This document shows positions 45,332 through 54,140 of a DNA stretch of 64,000 bases, piece after piece. Numbering within the stretch: position 1 is the first letter of the stretch; the number at the start of each line of letters is the position of its first letter. The DNA lies in assembly GCF_022179285.1 (NCBI RefSeq), contig NZ_BPQO01000007.1, positions 124,001-188,000 of the forward strand, written 5' to 3'. The translations under genes were made by a program, and so were the position numbers. Below the pieces are notes generated by a model, which was given only the letters and a program-made list of their open reading frames with translations, made no database searches and had not been told where the DNA came from. The stretch is from Methylobacterium hispanicum (GTDB taxonomy: Bacteria > Pseudomonadota > Alphaproteobacteria > Rhizobiales > Beijerinckiaceae).

Positions 45332-45690
45332 GTCGCGGGAGATCCTTTCGGACAAGGGGATCGGGGGGATCGGGCGGGGATCGGGGGATTGGGCGCGGGG
45401 ACGGGGCCGCGGAAGACCGCCGCCCCGGCATGCCGACAGGATGGCGGGCCGGTGGGCGCCGCGCCGTGCTGCGACGCACCCAACAGGGCGCCTCGCGGTT
45501 CGTGCCAGCTCCCGGACGGGCAAAGGGCGGCTGGCATTTGCGTCGGCGGCATGAAGAACAGGCCCGGAATCTTGCGTCTGCTTCCGCCAGAGGCGCGTGG
45601 TCTGCTTGGGTACTGTGCGCGATACGCCTTGATCTCTCCATGTAATCCGTGTTCTTAGACCCTGAGGGGCTTCTCCTAGGACATCAAGAA
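45332..45690 (+). other. Gene-poor interval before mucR-like gene
   Basis: No gene is supportable. The part at 45358-45400 is a G-rich run of GATCGGG-like units. The last 60 bases are AT-richer and probably hold the promoter of the MucR-type gene; these regulators usually repress themselves through AT-rich upstream sites. Confidence 0.35.
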
Positions 45691-46152
45691 ATGACAGAAG
45701 AATTGCCGGGCCGGACCCCGGACATCGTCGTGCTGACGGGCGACATCGTATCGGCCTACGTGTCGAACAACTCCGTGCCGGCGGCCGAGCTGGGCGGGTT
45801 GATCGCGGGCGTGCACGCGGCCCTGCTGCGCCTGAGCGGGGCCGCCCCGGCGGCCGCCGAGGTCGAGGCGCCGGTCGAGAAGCCGAGCCCCGCCCAGATC
45901 CGCAAGTCGGTCACCGACGAGGGGCTGATCAGCTTCATCGACGGCAAGACCTACAAGACGCTCAAGCGCCACCTCACCACCCACGGCCTCGACCCGCGCG
46001 CCTACCGCCAGCGCTACGGCCTGCCCGACGACTACCCCATGGTCGCTCCCGCCTACGCCGCCCAGCGCTCGGCGCTGGCCAAGCAGATCGGCCTCGGACG
46101 CCCCGGCGCCCTCGCCGAGCGCGAGGCGGGCGGGCGCCGGAAGGCCGCCTGA
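45691..46152 (+). CDS. MucR/Ros-family transcriptional regulator
   Basis: A 153-residue zinc-finger-like regulator, often controlling exopolysaccharide, motility and cell-cycle genes in Rhizobiales. Family blocks: VVLTGDIVSAYVSNNSVPAAEL at the N terminus and SVTDEGLISFIDGKTYKTLKRH then LTTHGLDPRAYRQRYGLPDDYP in the DNA-binding part. The usual zinc-site Cys residues are replaced (SVTDEGLISF), which is common in this family. Start ATG 45691. Proximity to polysaccharide genes at 47.1-49.9 kb makes them possible targets. Confidence 0.9.
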   Translation: MTEELPGRTPDIVVLTGDIVSAYVSNNSVPAAELGGLIAGVHAALLRLSGAAPAAAEVEAPVEKPSPAQIRKSVTDEGLISFIDGKTYKTLKRHLTTHGLDPRAYRQRYGLPDDYPMVAPAYAAQRSALAKQIGLGRPGALAEREAGGRRKAA

Positions 46153-46270
46153 TCCCCACCCGATCCCCGGCCTCGTCCCGGACCTCGCACGGGCGGCTCC
46201 GGCCGCCCGCCTGCCCATCGGGTTCGCAACGCCTCTCGCCGGCGGGGCGCCGCACGCTAGGTGTGCATCC

Positions 46271-46405
46271 ATGCCCCGCTGGTTGTTCGTCATCTTCGCC
46301 GCCGCCCTCTTCCTGAGCGTCGCCGGCATCGTTCTCACCTTCCTGCGCACCGGGCCGACCGACCATCAGCCGGCCTCCGCGGCGCCGCGCAGCGCCGCGC
46401 CGTAA
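46271..46405 (+). CDS. Tiny single-helix membrane protein
   Basis: A 44-residue frame: MPRWLFVIFAAALFLSVAGI, then VLTFLRTGPTD and an Ala/Pro/Ser tail. One membrane helix with positive residue at the cytoplasmic side. No clear ribosome-binding site, but a coherent helix-plus-tail pattern. Function unknown. Confidence 0.4.
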   Translation: MPRWLFVIFAAALFLSVAGIVLTFLRTGPTDHQPASAAPRSAAP

Positions 46406-46547
46406 CGCCTCTCCCGGGTTCCCTGCCGGGCCCTCCCGACAGGCCGGCGCCGGATCGGCGATGCCCCGGCCGGATCCTTGATCCAGTTTGTTGTCCATGC
46501 CCCCCGCGGTGGCAGCCTTCGCCCGCTCACGCCCCCGGGGACCTTCC

Positions 46548-46943
46548 ATGACCGACGCCCGCCCACCGCTCGCCGGCCTGCACGTCCTGCTGGTCGAGGA
46601 CGACTACGTGGTCGCGATGGAGCTGGAGCGGTGGCTGCGCGCGGCCGGCGCGCGCGTGATCGGGCCCGCGGCCCGGGTCGAGCAGGCGCTCGGGCTGATC
46701 GGCCCGCGCGTGCCCGATGCCGCCGTCCTCGACATCAATCTCGATGTCGGCCTCGGCGGCACGGTCTATCCCCTCGCCGACCGGCTCGACGCGCTCGGCG
46801 TACCCTACCTGTTCGTCACGGGGGACGTGCGCGTCGCGCGCCTGCCCGGCTACGGCGCCAAGCCGCGCATCGAGAAGCCGGTCCAGGAGGCCGAACTCGT
46901 CGCGGGACTGAGGCGCCTGCTTGCGGCCGCGACGGTTCCGTGA
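46548..46943 (+). CDS. Stand-alone response regulator receiver
   Basis: A 131-residue receiver domain without output domain. Acidic pocket VLLVEDDYVVAMELERWL, phospho-acceptor Asp in DAAVLDINLDVGLGG, the Thr position in YLFVTGDVRVARLPG and conserved Lys in PRIEKPVQEAEL are all present. It belongs to the CheY-like group found with histidine kinases of the HWE type in Rhizobiales. No kinase gene is in the window. Confidence 0.9.
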   Translation: MTDARPPLAGLHVLLVEDDYVVAMELERWLRAAGARVIGPAARVEQALGLIGPRVPDAAVLDINLDVGLGGTVYPLADRLDALGVPYLFVTGDVRVARLPGYGAKPRIEKPVQEAELVAGLRRLLAAATVP

Positions 46944-47111
46944 GGGTCCCTTAGCGCGCCGTTGACCGTGCCGGCGAAAATCCCCGCCGGCCCAGGGGGC
47001 GCTTAAGGCCTCGCCCACGGGCAGGGCGCAGAGTGCCGGGCAGGTCCCCGGCGGACGTGCGGCCCCGCATCCGGCCGCACGGACCGCCGGCCTCGCCGCC
47101 AGGAGAGCGCC

Positions 47112-48329
47112 GTGTCCCCGACCTCGCCCGATGCCGGCGCGCCGCGCCGGATCCTGCACGTCTTCCGCGCACCCGTCGGCGGCCTGTTCCGGCACGTTGT
47201 CGATCTGACGCGCCTCCAGGCGGGGGCCGGCCACGCGGTCGGCCTGATCTGCGACGCGGGCACGGGCGGCGCCCGCGCCGAGCGGACGCTGGCCGAGCTC
47301 GCGCCCCAGCTCGCGCTCGGCGTGCTGCGCGTGCCGATGCGGCGCAATCCCGATCCGGGCGACCTCGCCGCCCTGCGGGCGGTGGCGCGCCGGGCCGAGA
47401 CGGTCGGCGCCGAGGTGCTGCACGGCCACGGGGCCAAGGGAGGCGTCTACGCCCGCCTCGCGCCCGTGCGCGGCGCGGCCGGTGCGCCGGGCGGCGGGCC
47501 GATCCGCGCCTATACCCCGCACGGCGGCAGCTACAACTACCGGCCCGGCAGCCTGCTGCACCGGCTCTACATGGGCGTGGAGGCGCTGCTCGCCCGCCGC
47601 ACCGACGTCTTCCTGTTCGAGAGCGCCTACGTGGCCGGGCGCCACCGGGCCTATGTGGGCGCGGGCCGCACGGTGACCCGCGTCGTCCACAACGGCATCG
47701 ACGAGGCGGAGTTCGTGCCGGTGGTCCGGGCGGACGACCCGTTCGACCTCGTCTACGTGGGCGAGCTGCGCGAGGCCAAGGGCCTGCCGGTGCTGCTCGA
47801 CGCGCTGGCGGCCCTGCACGGGGCCGGCCGCCCGCTCAGCCTACTGATGGTGGGCTCCGGCCCGGACGAGGCGGCCTTGGCGGCCAGGGCCGCCCGTCTC
47901 GGCCTCGGCGCCGCGGTCGCCTTCGAGCCGGCCCAGCCGATCCGCCCGGTGCTCGCCCGCGGCCGGGTGATGGTGGTGCCCTCCTTCGCCGAATCGCTTC
48001 CCTACGTGGTGCTGGAGGCCGCGGCCGCCGCCCAGCCGCTGGTCGCCACGGATGTCGGCGGCATCCCGGAGATCTTCGGCGAGGCCGCCGGCGAGCTCGT
48101 GCCGCCCCGGGACCCGCTGGCGCTCGCCGAGGCCATCGCCCGCCTGCTCGACGAGGCGCCGGCCGCGCGCGAGGCCCGCTTCCGCGCGCTGAGCGAGGCC
48201 GTGCGCGCCCGCTTCTCGATGCGCAGCATGGGCGAGAGCGTGCTCTCCGGCTACGAGGCGGGCTTCCGCGCCCGGGCATCGCGCGGGCCGGCCCCGGCCG
48301 CCGGACGGCGCGGGCCCGCCTCCGCTTAA
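47112..48329 (+). CDS. Glycosyltransferase family 4
   Basis: A 405-residue GT-B fold glycosyltransferase. The donor-binding C-terminal half shows VYVGELREAKGLPVLLDAL, MVGSGPDEAALAA, and the EX7E-type block VPSFAESLPYVVLEAAAAAQP followed by TDVGGIPEIFG. The N-terminal half starts RILHVFRAPVGGLFRHVVDL, with HGHGAKGGVYARL and YTPHGGSYNY. GTG start at 47112 after AGGAGAG. Its neighbour is an undecaprenyl-phosphate sugar phosphotransferase, so it probably adds an early sugar to a lipid-linked exopolysaccharide unit. Confidence 0.92.
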   Translation: MSPTSPDAGAPRRILHVFRAPVGGLFRHVVDLTRLQAGAGHAVGLICDAGTGGARAERTLAELAPQLALGVLRVPMRRNPDPGDLAALRAVARRAETVGAEVLHGHGAKGGVYARLAPVRGAAGAPGGGPIRAYTPHGGSYNYRPGSLLHRLYMGVEALLARRTDVFLFESAYVAGRHRAYVGAGRTVTRVVHNGIDEAEFVPVVRADDPFDLVYVGELREAKGLPVLLDALAALHGAGRPLSLLMVGSGPDEAALAARAARLGLGAAVAFEPAQPIRPVLARGRVMVVPSFAESLPYVVLEAAAAAQPLVATDVGGIPEIFGEAAGELVPPRDPLALAEAIARLLDEAPAAREARFRALSEAVRARFSMRSMGESVLSGYEAGFRARASRGPAPAAGRRGPASA

Positions 48330-48398
48330 ACATTCCGATAGGCCGCTCTGGCAGGATCGGCGGATGACCAGACGGGTGCGGCAGGGGCGAAGCGTCCG

Positions 48399-49910
48399 AT
48401 GAGTGCGTTCGATGTCCGCGATGTCCTGAAGGCGGCGGGCCCGCCCGGCGCGACGGAGGCGCCGCGCGTGCCGCTCGCCGAGACCGCCGCGCCGGTGGCG
48501 CCGGGCGCGATCTCGACGGTCGTCGTCGCCGGGCTCGTCCGGATGGCCGAGTTCGGGACGATCGTCGCGCTCGGCATCGTGCTCCACGCAGTCCTGCTCG
48601 GCGGGGCGGTGCCCTTCGGGGCGCGCTACGCGGGCGCCGTCGGCGGCGTCGCGGCGGTCGCGGTCGGCCTGTTCCAGGTCGCGGGCGCCTATCGGATCGC
48701 CGCCTTCCGCAACGTCTTCAAGTCGGCCGTCACGCTGTGCGCCGGCTGGACGCTGAGCTTCCTCGCCGTCGCGGCGGTCCTGCTGGTGACGAAGCTCGGC
48801 GACAACTACTCGCGGCTCTGGCTCGGCACCTACTTCGCGGCGGGCCTGCCCCTGCTGCTCGCGGGCCGCCTCGTCCTCGGCCGGGTGATCCGCGACCAGA
48901 CCCGCAAGGGGCGCTTCGACCGGCTCACCGCCATCGTCGGCGGCGGCCCCGCGGCGGAGGAACTCATCGCCGCCCTGGAGACCCAGAAGGAGAGCGGCAT
49001 CCGCGTCGTCGGCGTCTTCGACGACCGCGGCGACGCGCGCTCGGGCGACGTGGTGGCGGGCTACCCCAAGCTCGGCACGGTGAGCGACCTCGTGGCCTAT
49101 GCTCGCCACACCCGGCTCGACCTCATCGTGTTCACGATCCCCATCTCGGCCGAGGCGCGCATCCTGCAGATGCTCGCCAAGCTCTGGGTGCTGCCGATCG
49201 ACATCCGGCTCTCGGCCCACGCCACCAAGCTGCGGCTTCGCCCGCGCAGCTACTCCTATCTCGGCTCGGTGCCGGTGCTCGACGTGTTCGACAAGCCGAT
49301 CGCCGACTGGGACGTGGTGGTGAAGGCGGTGTTCGACCGCTGCGTCGGCGCCCTGCTGCTCGTCGGCCTCGCCCCCGTGATGCTCGGCGTGGCGGCAGCC
49401 GTGCGGCTCACCTCGCGCGGGCCGATCCTGTTCCGGCAGAAGCGGCACGGCTTCAACAACGAGATCATCGAGGTGCTGAAGTTCCGCTCGATGTATGTCG
49501 AGCAGTGCGACCCGACCGCCGTGCGCCAAGTCACCCGGGACGACCCGCGGGTGACGCCGGTCGGCCGCTTCATCCGCAAGACCTCGCTCGACGAGCTGCC
49601 CCAGCTCTTCAACGTGCTGAAGGGCGACCTCTCGCTCGTCGGGCCCCGCCCGCACGCGATCGGGGCGCGGGCCGCCAACACGTTCTACGACCAGGTGGTG
49701 GACGGCTACTTCGCCCGCCACAAGGTCAAGCCCGGCATCACCGGCTGGGCCCAGATCAACGGCTGGCGCGGCGAGACCGACACCAGCGAGAAGATCCAGC
49801 GCCGCGTCGAGCACGACCTCTACTACATCGAGAACTGGTCGGTGCTGTTCGACCTGCAGATCCTCGTGACCACCCCCTTCGCCCTGCTCAAGGCCGAGAA
49901 CGCGTACTGA
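48399..49910 (+). CDS. Undecaprenyl-phosphate glycosylphosphotransferase
   Basis: A 503-residue membrane enzyme that transfers a sugar-1-phosphate to undecaprenyl phosphate, starting exopolysaccharide units. The N-terminal half has four or five helices and a CoA-binding-like domain (TAIVGGGPAAEELIAAL). The catalytic C-terminal domain has a helix near VGALLLVGLAPVMLG, then LKFRSMYV, RKTSLDELPQLFNVLKGDLS and LVGPRPHA, PGITGWAQINGWRGE. It resembles WcaJ/ExoY-type proteins. Second gene after a GT4 gene, ending in a strong hairpin. Confidence 0.93.
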   Translation: MSAFDVRDVLKAAGPPGATEAPRVPLAETAAPVAPGAISTVVVAGLVRMAEFGTIVALGIVLHAVLLGGAVPFGARYAGAVGGVAAVAVGLFQVAGAYRIAAFRNVFKSAVTLCAGWTLSFLAVAAVLLVTKLGDNYSRLWLGTYFAAGLPLLLAGRLVLGRVIRDQTRKGRFDRLTAIVGGGPAAEELIAALETQKESGIRVVGVFDDRGDARSGDVVAGYPKLGTVSDLVAYARHTRLDLIVFTIPISAEARILQMLAKLWVLPIDIRLSAHATKLRLRPRSYSYLGSVPVLDVFDKPIADWDVVVKAVFDRCVGALLLVGLAPVMLGVAAAVRLTSRGPILFRQKRHGFNNEIIEVLKFRSMYVEQCDPTAVRQVTRDDPRVTPVGRFIRKTSLDELPQLFNVLKGDLSLVGPRPHAIGARAANTFYDQVVDGYFARHKVKPGITGWAQINGWRGETDTSEKIQRRVEHDLYYIENWSVLFDLQILVTTPFALLKAENAY

Positions 49911-49926
49911 GCGAGCGCGCATGCGG

Positions 49927-49960
49927 GACGGGCCGCCCGGCGGAAGCCGGGCGGCCCGTC
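49927..49960 (+). terminator. Strong hairpin after the polysaccharide genes
   Basis: GACGGGCCGCCCGGC and GCCGGGCGGCCCGTC form a perfect 15-pair stem with a GGAA loop, followed by a short pyrimidine run (TCCATCT). It starts 16 bases after the stop and also faces the convergent gene at 50002. Confidence 0.7.
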
Positions 49961-50001
49961 TCCATCTGTCGGCGGGCGCCCGGGGGGCTGCCCGGCGCCG
50001 G

Positions 50002-50352
50002 CTACGGCAGGGCGCCGGCCTTCTCCTTGGCCTTCATGATGGTGTCGCGGCAGGCGTCGGCGTTGCCGGCCTTGTCCTCGGCGCGGGCCTTCTCGACGAG
50101 CTTGCGCGCCTCGTTCACGCCCGCGGCCGTCGACTGGGCCTTGGGGTCGCTCGGCTTCACGTCCGGCGCCTTGTCGAGGGCCTTGTCGGAGTTTGAGGAG
50201 ACCGGGCCGCCCGGCGGCACGGTGCCCGTCACCTGCGCGGCCCCGGCGCTGTCGAGCCGCTTCTCCAGCGTGGTGATCTCGTCGGCGCAGGGCGTGGCGA
50301 GCGCGGGCGCCGTCATCAGCAACAGGCCGGCCAGGGCATAGCTCATCCGCAT
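50002..50352 (-). CDS. Exported small protein, resembling the LutD-like protein
   Basis: A 116-residue secreted protein. The signal peptide (SYALAGLLLMTAPALA) is followed by TPCADEITTLEKRLDSAG, a low-complexity linker (VPPGGPVSSNSDKALDKAPD) and a helical end with NEARKLVEKARAEDKAGNAD then ACRDTIMKAKEKAG. The paired Cys, one near each end, and the final C....A..A motif look like the lutD-like protein encoded at 55746-55994. Start ATG 50352 with GGAGAG upstream (50346 possible). It lies downstream of the lutH-like gene on the same strand, 170 bases away. No EF-hands, so it is not a lanmodulin. Confidence 0.65.
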   Translation of the reverse strand: MRMSYALAGLLLMTAPALATPCADEITTLEKRLDSAGAAQVTGTVPPGGPVSSNSDKALDKAPDVKPSDPKAQSTAAGVNEARKLVEKARAEDKAGNADACRDTIMKAKEKAGALP

Positions 50353-50457
50353 CGGGCGTCTCTCCGTCTTCGTTCGTTCGGGATCGTTGTTCGCCCGTGG
50401 CAATCGACGGTCGCGCGAGCCCGTTCCCGAGACCTGAGGCCGCAGGCCCCTGACGCG

Positions 50458-50493
50458 AGAAGCCCCGCGGACCGTGGGGTCCGCGGGGCTTCT
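50458..50493 (-). terminator. Rho-independent-like terminator after the TonB receptor gene
   Basis: AGAAGCCCCGCGGACC and GGTCCGCGGGGCTTCT pair perfectly over 16 bases with a four-base loop, 29 bases beyond the receptor stop. There is no long T-run. Confidence 0.7.
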
Positions 50494-50521
50494 CTCCTGC
50501 GTTCGTCGTTGGACCGTGGCG

Positions 50522-53077
50522 TCAGTACTTGCGCACCAGCGGCTGCGGCTCGGCCATCGGCACCGGCGCCTCGCCGAAGGTGTAGCGGATGCCGCCGTAG
50601 ACCGAGAGCGGCTGCCCGAGCGTCGTGGTGCGCGGGTCGTTCACCGGATAGCGGTTGGCCACGAGGCCCGGCTCGAAGAACGTGCCGAAGTTGCTGTAGC
50701 GGTTGTTCGTCAGGTTGGTGACGTAGCCGAACACCTCGAGGTTGGGGTTCACGCGGTAGCTCGTGTTGAGGTTCAGCACGTACCACGGCGGCAGCTTGCG
50801 GTTCAGGTTCGACTCGTCGCCGCGGTAATAGGCGGACGAGAAGGCCTGCAGCGCCATGCCGACGCGCCAGCGCGGCAGCAGCTCGACGTCGAAGCCGACC
50901 TTGAACTGGTGGTCGGGGATCAGCGGCACCTTGTTGCCCGGCACCACGAAGATCGCGCCGTCGTCCGAGAGCGGGTTGTTGGGCGAGGACAGCGTGCCGT
51001 TGAAGCGGAAGGTGGCGTCGATCAGCGCGTAGTTGGCGTAGACCGAGAGCCAGTCGGAGACGTATTCGAGCCCGACCTCGACGCCCTGGCGGCGGGTGGC
51101 CGGCACGTTCACGAAGTAGCCGCGCGCGGCGTTGCCCGGGGTGGCGAGCGACAGGATGTCGTTGGTGAGGTCGGTGCGGAAGGCGCCGATCTTATAGTTC
51201 ACCAGGCCGCCGTCGTAGAAGTTCGGCAGCGCGCCGCGGAAGCCCACCTCGTAGGTCTGGCCGGTGACCTGCTTGAGCGGCGGGTCGGCGACCAGCGAGT
51301 TCGGGATCAGGCAGGGCCGCAGCGGGTTGGCGCAGGCGAGCTCCAGCGGCGTCGGGGCACGGTTCGATTCCGAGTAGCCGCCGTAGAGCGACAGCCCGGG
51401 GCTGAACCGGTAGGTCAGGCCGGCGAGCGGGTTGATCTTGCTGTAGTAGTGCGTCCCCGTCACGTCCGGCGAGAAGCCGGTCTGGTCCTGGCTGGAGATG
51501 CGGGCGAAGTTCAGCCGCGCGCCGGCCGTGAGCGAGAGCCGGTCGGTCAGGTCGATCGTGTCGGTCGTGTAGAGGCCCATGTAGAGGTTGTTGCCCGTGA
51601 CCGAGCTCGGCGCGATGCCGAGCGCGCCCGCCGTGCGGATGAAGTCGGTGCCGAGCCCCGGGATGTTGCCGTAGAACGGGTTCGCCGGGTTCGTGGTGAC
51701 GCTGAGGTCCGGGTTGATCACGCCGAGCGTGCTCGACGACTTGTAGCTGTAGTTCGCCACGTCGATCGAGCCGCCGACCACGAAGCTGTTGCCGAACCCG
51801 AACACCGTGTCGCGGTTGGCCGCCTGGAGCGAGCCGCCGTAGCCGGTGGCCTCGGTCTTGGTGACGTCGAGGGTGCCGTAGGGCACGCCCGCCGTGAACG
51901 GAATGCCGTTGGCGCCGGCGCCGCGGCCGAGGATCAGGAACTGGTTGGTGAAGGCGTTGCGGCTCTGGCCCGGCGCCTGCTCGAAGCCGTCGTCCTCGTA
52001 GCAGAGACGGCCGCGGAACGAGGAGTTGCGCGAGCAGTTCTCGAAGTCGCCGTCGTTGCCGTCGATGTAGCGCTGGCTGAAGCGGCGGAAGTAGGCGTTG
52101 CCGGACAGGTCCCAGGTCGGCGAGATGTCGACGCGGCCGGTCATCTGCAGCGTGCCGACCTCGGTCGTGGTGGTCTGCGGGTAGGTGAAGATCGCCCGCG
52201 GATCGACGTGGGTGAAGTCGACCGGGGTGGCCGCGGCGGCGCCGAAATAGGTGCGCGCGAGCTGGCCGATCAGGTGGAACTCGGAATCCGGGGTGCGGTA
52301 GCCGAGGTCGGCGTAGACGCGGCCGATCGTGCTCGGCGACTGGTAGCGCCAGCCGCGGTCGTTCAGGCCGTCGCCCGCGAAGTAGAAGCTCCACGGCCCG
52401 ATCATCTTGCCGTACTGGAGCGAGCCGGCGATGCGGCCGTCCGAGCCGCCGAGCGCGGTGATCTCGGTGCCCTGCCAGGTGAAGCCGTTCTTCATCTGGA
52501 TGTTGATCGCGCCGCCGAGGGCGTTCAGGCCGAAGACCGGGTTGCCGGTCACCACGTCGATCCGGTTGATCGCGACCTGCGGGATCAGGTCGAGGTTGAC
52601 CGTGTCGCCGAAGGCCTCGTTGATGCGCACGCCGTTCTGATAGACGGCCAGCCCCTGCGGCACGCCGGTCACCGGCGAGGCCTGGAAGCCGCGATAGTTG
52701 ATGTCGAGGCGGTTGTTGTTGCCCTGGCTGTCCGAGATGTTGAGGCCCGGCACGCGGCGGGCCAGCGTCTCGACGGCGTTGAAGGTCGCCCGGTCGAAGT
52801 TCAGGTCGGCGGCGGTCACCGTCTCGACCGTGCTGGGGATCTTCCAGAGCGGCTGGGCGCCGCCGCGCAGGCGGGTCGTCGCCGGAACCTGGGCGACCGG
52901 GCCGCCCGGCCCGTCGATCGCCGCCAGGCTCGGCGCGCCGTTGCCCGCCGACACGCCGACGGGCGTCGTCGCCACCACACTGATCTCGCCGAGCGTGACC
53001 GCCTGCTGCGCCTGCGCCGCGAACGGCAGCACCGAGACGGACGCGGCCAGGAAGCCTCTGAGCCCCCGCATGGACAT
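50522..53077 (-). CDS. lutH: TonB-dependent outer membrane receptor (LutH-like)
   Basis: An 851-residue outer membrane receptor that uses TonB energy to import a metal complex. A signal peptide (about 23 residues ending AQAQ) is followed by the TonB-box region GEISVVATTP, the plug domain (SRLRGGAQ-like start, LARRVPGLNISDSQGNNNR, GLAVYQNGVRINEAFGDTV, GNPVFGLNALGGAINIQMKNG) and a long barrel ending in YGGIRYTFGEAPV. It faces the inner-membrane ABC system of the same strand across a 376-base gap, as in the lanthanide uptake locus of Methylobacterium extorquens. The lutH call rests on this neighbourhood and general type, not on a direct comparison. Confidence 0.82.
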   Translation of the reverse strand: MSMRGLRGFLAASVSVLPFAAQAQQAVTLGEISVVATTPVGVSAGNGAPSLAAIDGPGGPVAQVPATTRLRGGAQPLWKIPSTVETVTAADLNFDRATFNAVETLARRVPGLNISDSQGNNNRLDINYRGFQASPVTGVPQGLAVYQNGVRINEAFGDTVNLDLIPQVAINRIDVVTGNPVFGLNALGGAINIQMKNGFTWQGTEITALGGSDGRIAGSLQYGKMIGPWSFYFAGDGLNDRGWRYQSPSTIGRVYADLGYRTPDSEFHLIGQLARTYFGAAAATPVDFTHVDPRAIFTYPQTTTTEVGTLQMTGRVDISPTWDLSGNAYFRRFSQRYIDGNDGDFENCSRNSSFRGRLCYEDDGFEQAPGQSRNAFTNQFLILGRGAGANGIPFTAGVPYGTLDVTKTEATGYGGSLQAANRDTVFGFGNSFVVGGSIDVANYSYKSSSTLGVINPDLSVTTNPANPFYGNIPGLGTDFIRTAGALGIAPSSVTGNNLYMGLYTTDTIDLTDRLSLTAGARLNFARISSQDQTGFSPDVTGTHYYSKINPLAGLTYRFSPGLSLYGGYSESNRAPTPLELACANPLRPCLIPNSLVADPPLKQVTGQTYEVGFRGALPNFYDGGLVNYKIGAFRTDLTNDILSLATPGNAARGYFVNVPATRRQGVEVGLEYVSDWLSVYANYALIDATFRFNGTLSSPNNPLSDDGAIFVVPGNKVPLIPDHQFKVGFDVELLPRWRVGMALQAFSSAYYRGDESNLNRKLPPWYVLNLNTSYRVNPNLEVFGYVTNLTNNRYSNFGTFFEPGLVANRYPVNDPRTTTLGQPLSVYGGIRYTFGEAPVPMAEPQPLVRKY

Positions 53078-53453
53078 CCCCTAACCCTTCAAGAACCCAG
53101 TAAGACCTTCGCCCCTTCTGTGCGGGGCTTAGAGTTAGACTGATGCCGGGAACGTAACGGGACGACAATCGGCCGGAGGACGCGACCGCGATCTTTAGGG
53201 GCGTGGCCGGACGGGAATCACCGGGACGTGATGTTCGCGCAACAGAAATGCCATATGTTTTCAATCACTTAGGTGATTTCGGCAAGTTTTCCCGGGAGCT
53301 TTCGGCAATGAGTCGGGCCCTCTTCGGACGTGCCTGCGGCCGCGGGGCGACGGATCGGGCCTGCCGGGACCCGGTCGTGCCGATCCGAGCCGGGCGCGCG
53401 GCCCGGTCCGAATCGGGATGGGCCGGATCGCGCCGCCGGCCCGACGCGGCGGA
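53078..53453 (-). other. Interval between lutH-like and lutG-like genes
   Basis: The 376 bases hold no supportable gene. No EF-hand-like coding sequence is present on either strand, so a lanmodulin gene is absent here. The part at 53100-53290 contains an AT-richer stretch (TTTTCAATCACTTAGG) that probably includes the receptor promoter. Confidence 0.5.
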
Positions 53454-54140
53454 TCAGAGCTTCGCCTGGATCTTGCGGGCGATCTCGCCGAGGCGCTGCT
53501 CGAGGAGGGTCGGCACCTCGCAGACATAGGTCAGCGACTGCGAGCGCTCCTGGAAGATGCGCCGGTCCCAGGCGAACTTGGTCTCGAGCTCGGACTGCTC
53601 CTTGGGCAGTTCCCGCGCGTCGGCGGCGGAGGGCGCGTCCTTGGTCTGGCTGATCTGGTCGGCCTCCTCGCGGATGCGCTCGGCCATGCGGCGCTGGCCC
53701 TGCGCGTAGCGGGCGATGCCGTGCATGATCTTGTTGCGCTCGCCGTTGATGACCTCGAACACGCCCGCGTAGACCCGGGCGAGGCCCTGCTCGCGCGCGG
53801 CCTTGTCGGGCAGCTTGCCGACATAGCCGTCGAGCAGGCCGTCGATCTCCTGCAACTCCGTGCGGCGGGAGGCGATCTTCTGCGCCAGCGCGGCGGCCTC
53901 GTTGTCGTTGCCCCACTCGGCCGGCGCGGCGCCGAGGTCGGGGCCGGTCCAGAACTGGCCGGGGCTCAGGGTGGCGACCTTGCGCTGGACGCAGGGCCAG
54001 TCGGGATCGGTCTTCGGCTGGGCCAGGGCCGGCCCGGCGAGGGCCAGGAGTGTGGTCGCGAGGAGCGAGAGGCGGACCATGCCGAGCCGCGTGCCGGGTT
54101 TCATGCCAGGGGTCATGCCAGGGGTCATGCCAGGACTCAT
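53454..54140 (-). CDS. lutG: Exported protein of the lut-like cluster (LutG-like)
   Basis: A 228-residue secreted protein. The signal sequence is VRLSLLATTLLALAGPALAQ, preceded by MSPGMTPGMTPGMKPG, encoded by three ATGACCCCTGGC-like direct repeats. The mature part is helical: DPDWPCVQRKVATLSPGQFW near the N terminus, EWGNDNEAAALAQKIASRR, and LTYVCEVPTLLEQRLGEIARK at the end, with two Cys. Start ATG 54140 overlaps the permease stop by four bases. Possible role: periplasmic partner of the importer. Name by gene order only. Confidence 0.7.
   Translation of the reverse strand: MSPGMTPGMTPGMKPGTRLGMVRLSLLATTLLALAGPALAQPKTDPDWPCVQRKVATLSPGQFWTGPDLGAAPAEWGNDNEAAALAQKIASRRTELQEIDGLLDGYVGKLPDKAAREQGLARVYAGVFEVINGERNKIMHGIARYAQGQRRMAERIREEADQISQTKDAPSAADARELPKEQSELETKFAWDRRIFQERSQSLTYVCEVPTLLEQRLGEIARKIQAKL

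Noticed and set aside
45358..45410. G-rich GATCGGG-like units as a functional repeat or G-quadruplex
   Set aside because: Units are irregular and such runs are expected in DNA of this composition; no partner sequence or position supports a role.
50474..53143. Plus-strand frame of 889 codons opposite the TonB receptor
   Set aside because: Antisense shadow produced by GC-rich codon structure; it has no recognisable motif, whereas the minus-strand frame is a full TonB receptor.
53078..53453. Lanmodulin gene beside the TonB receptor
   Set aside because: The interval is shorter than a normal lanmodulin gene and neither strand encodes EF-hand loops.
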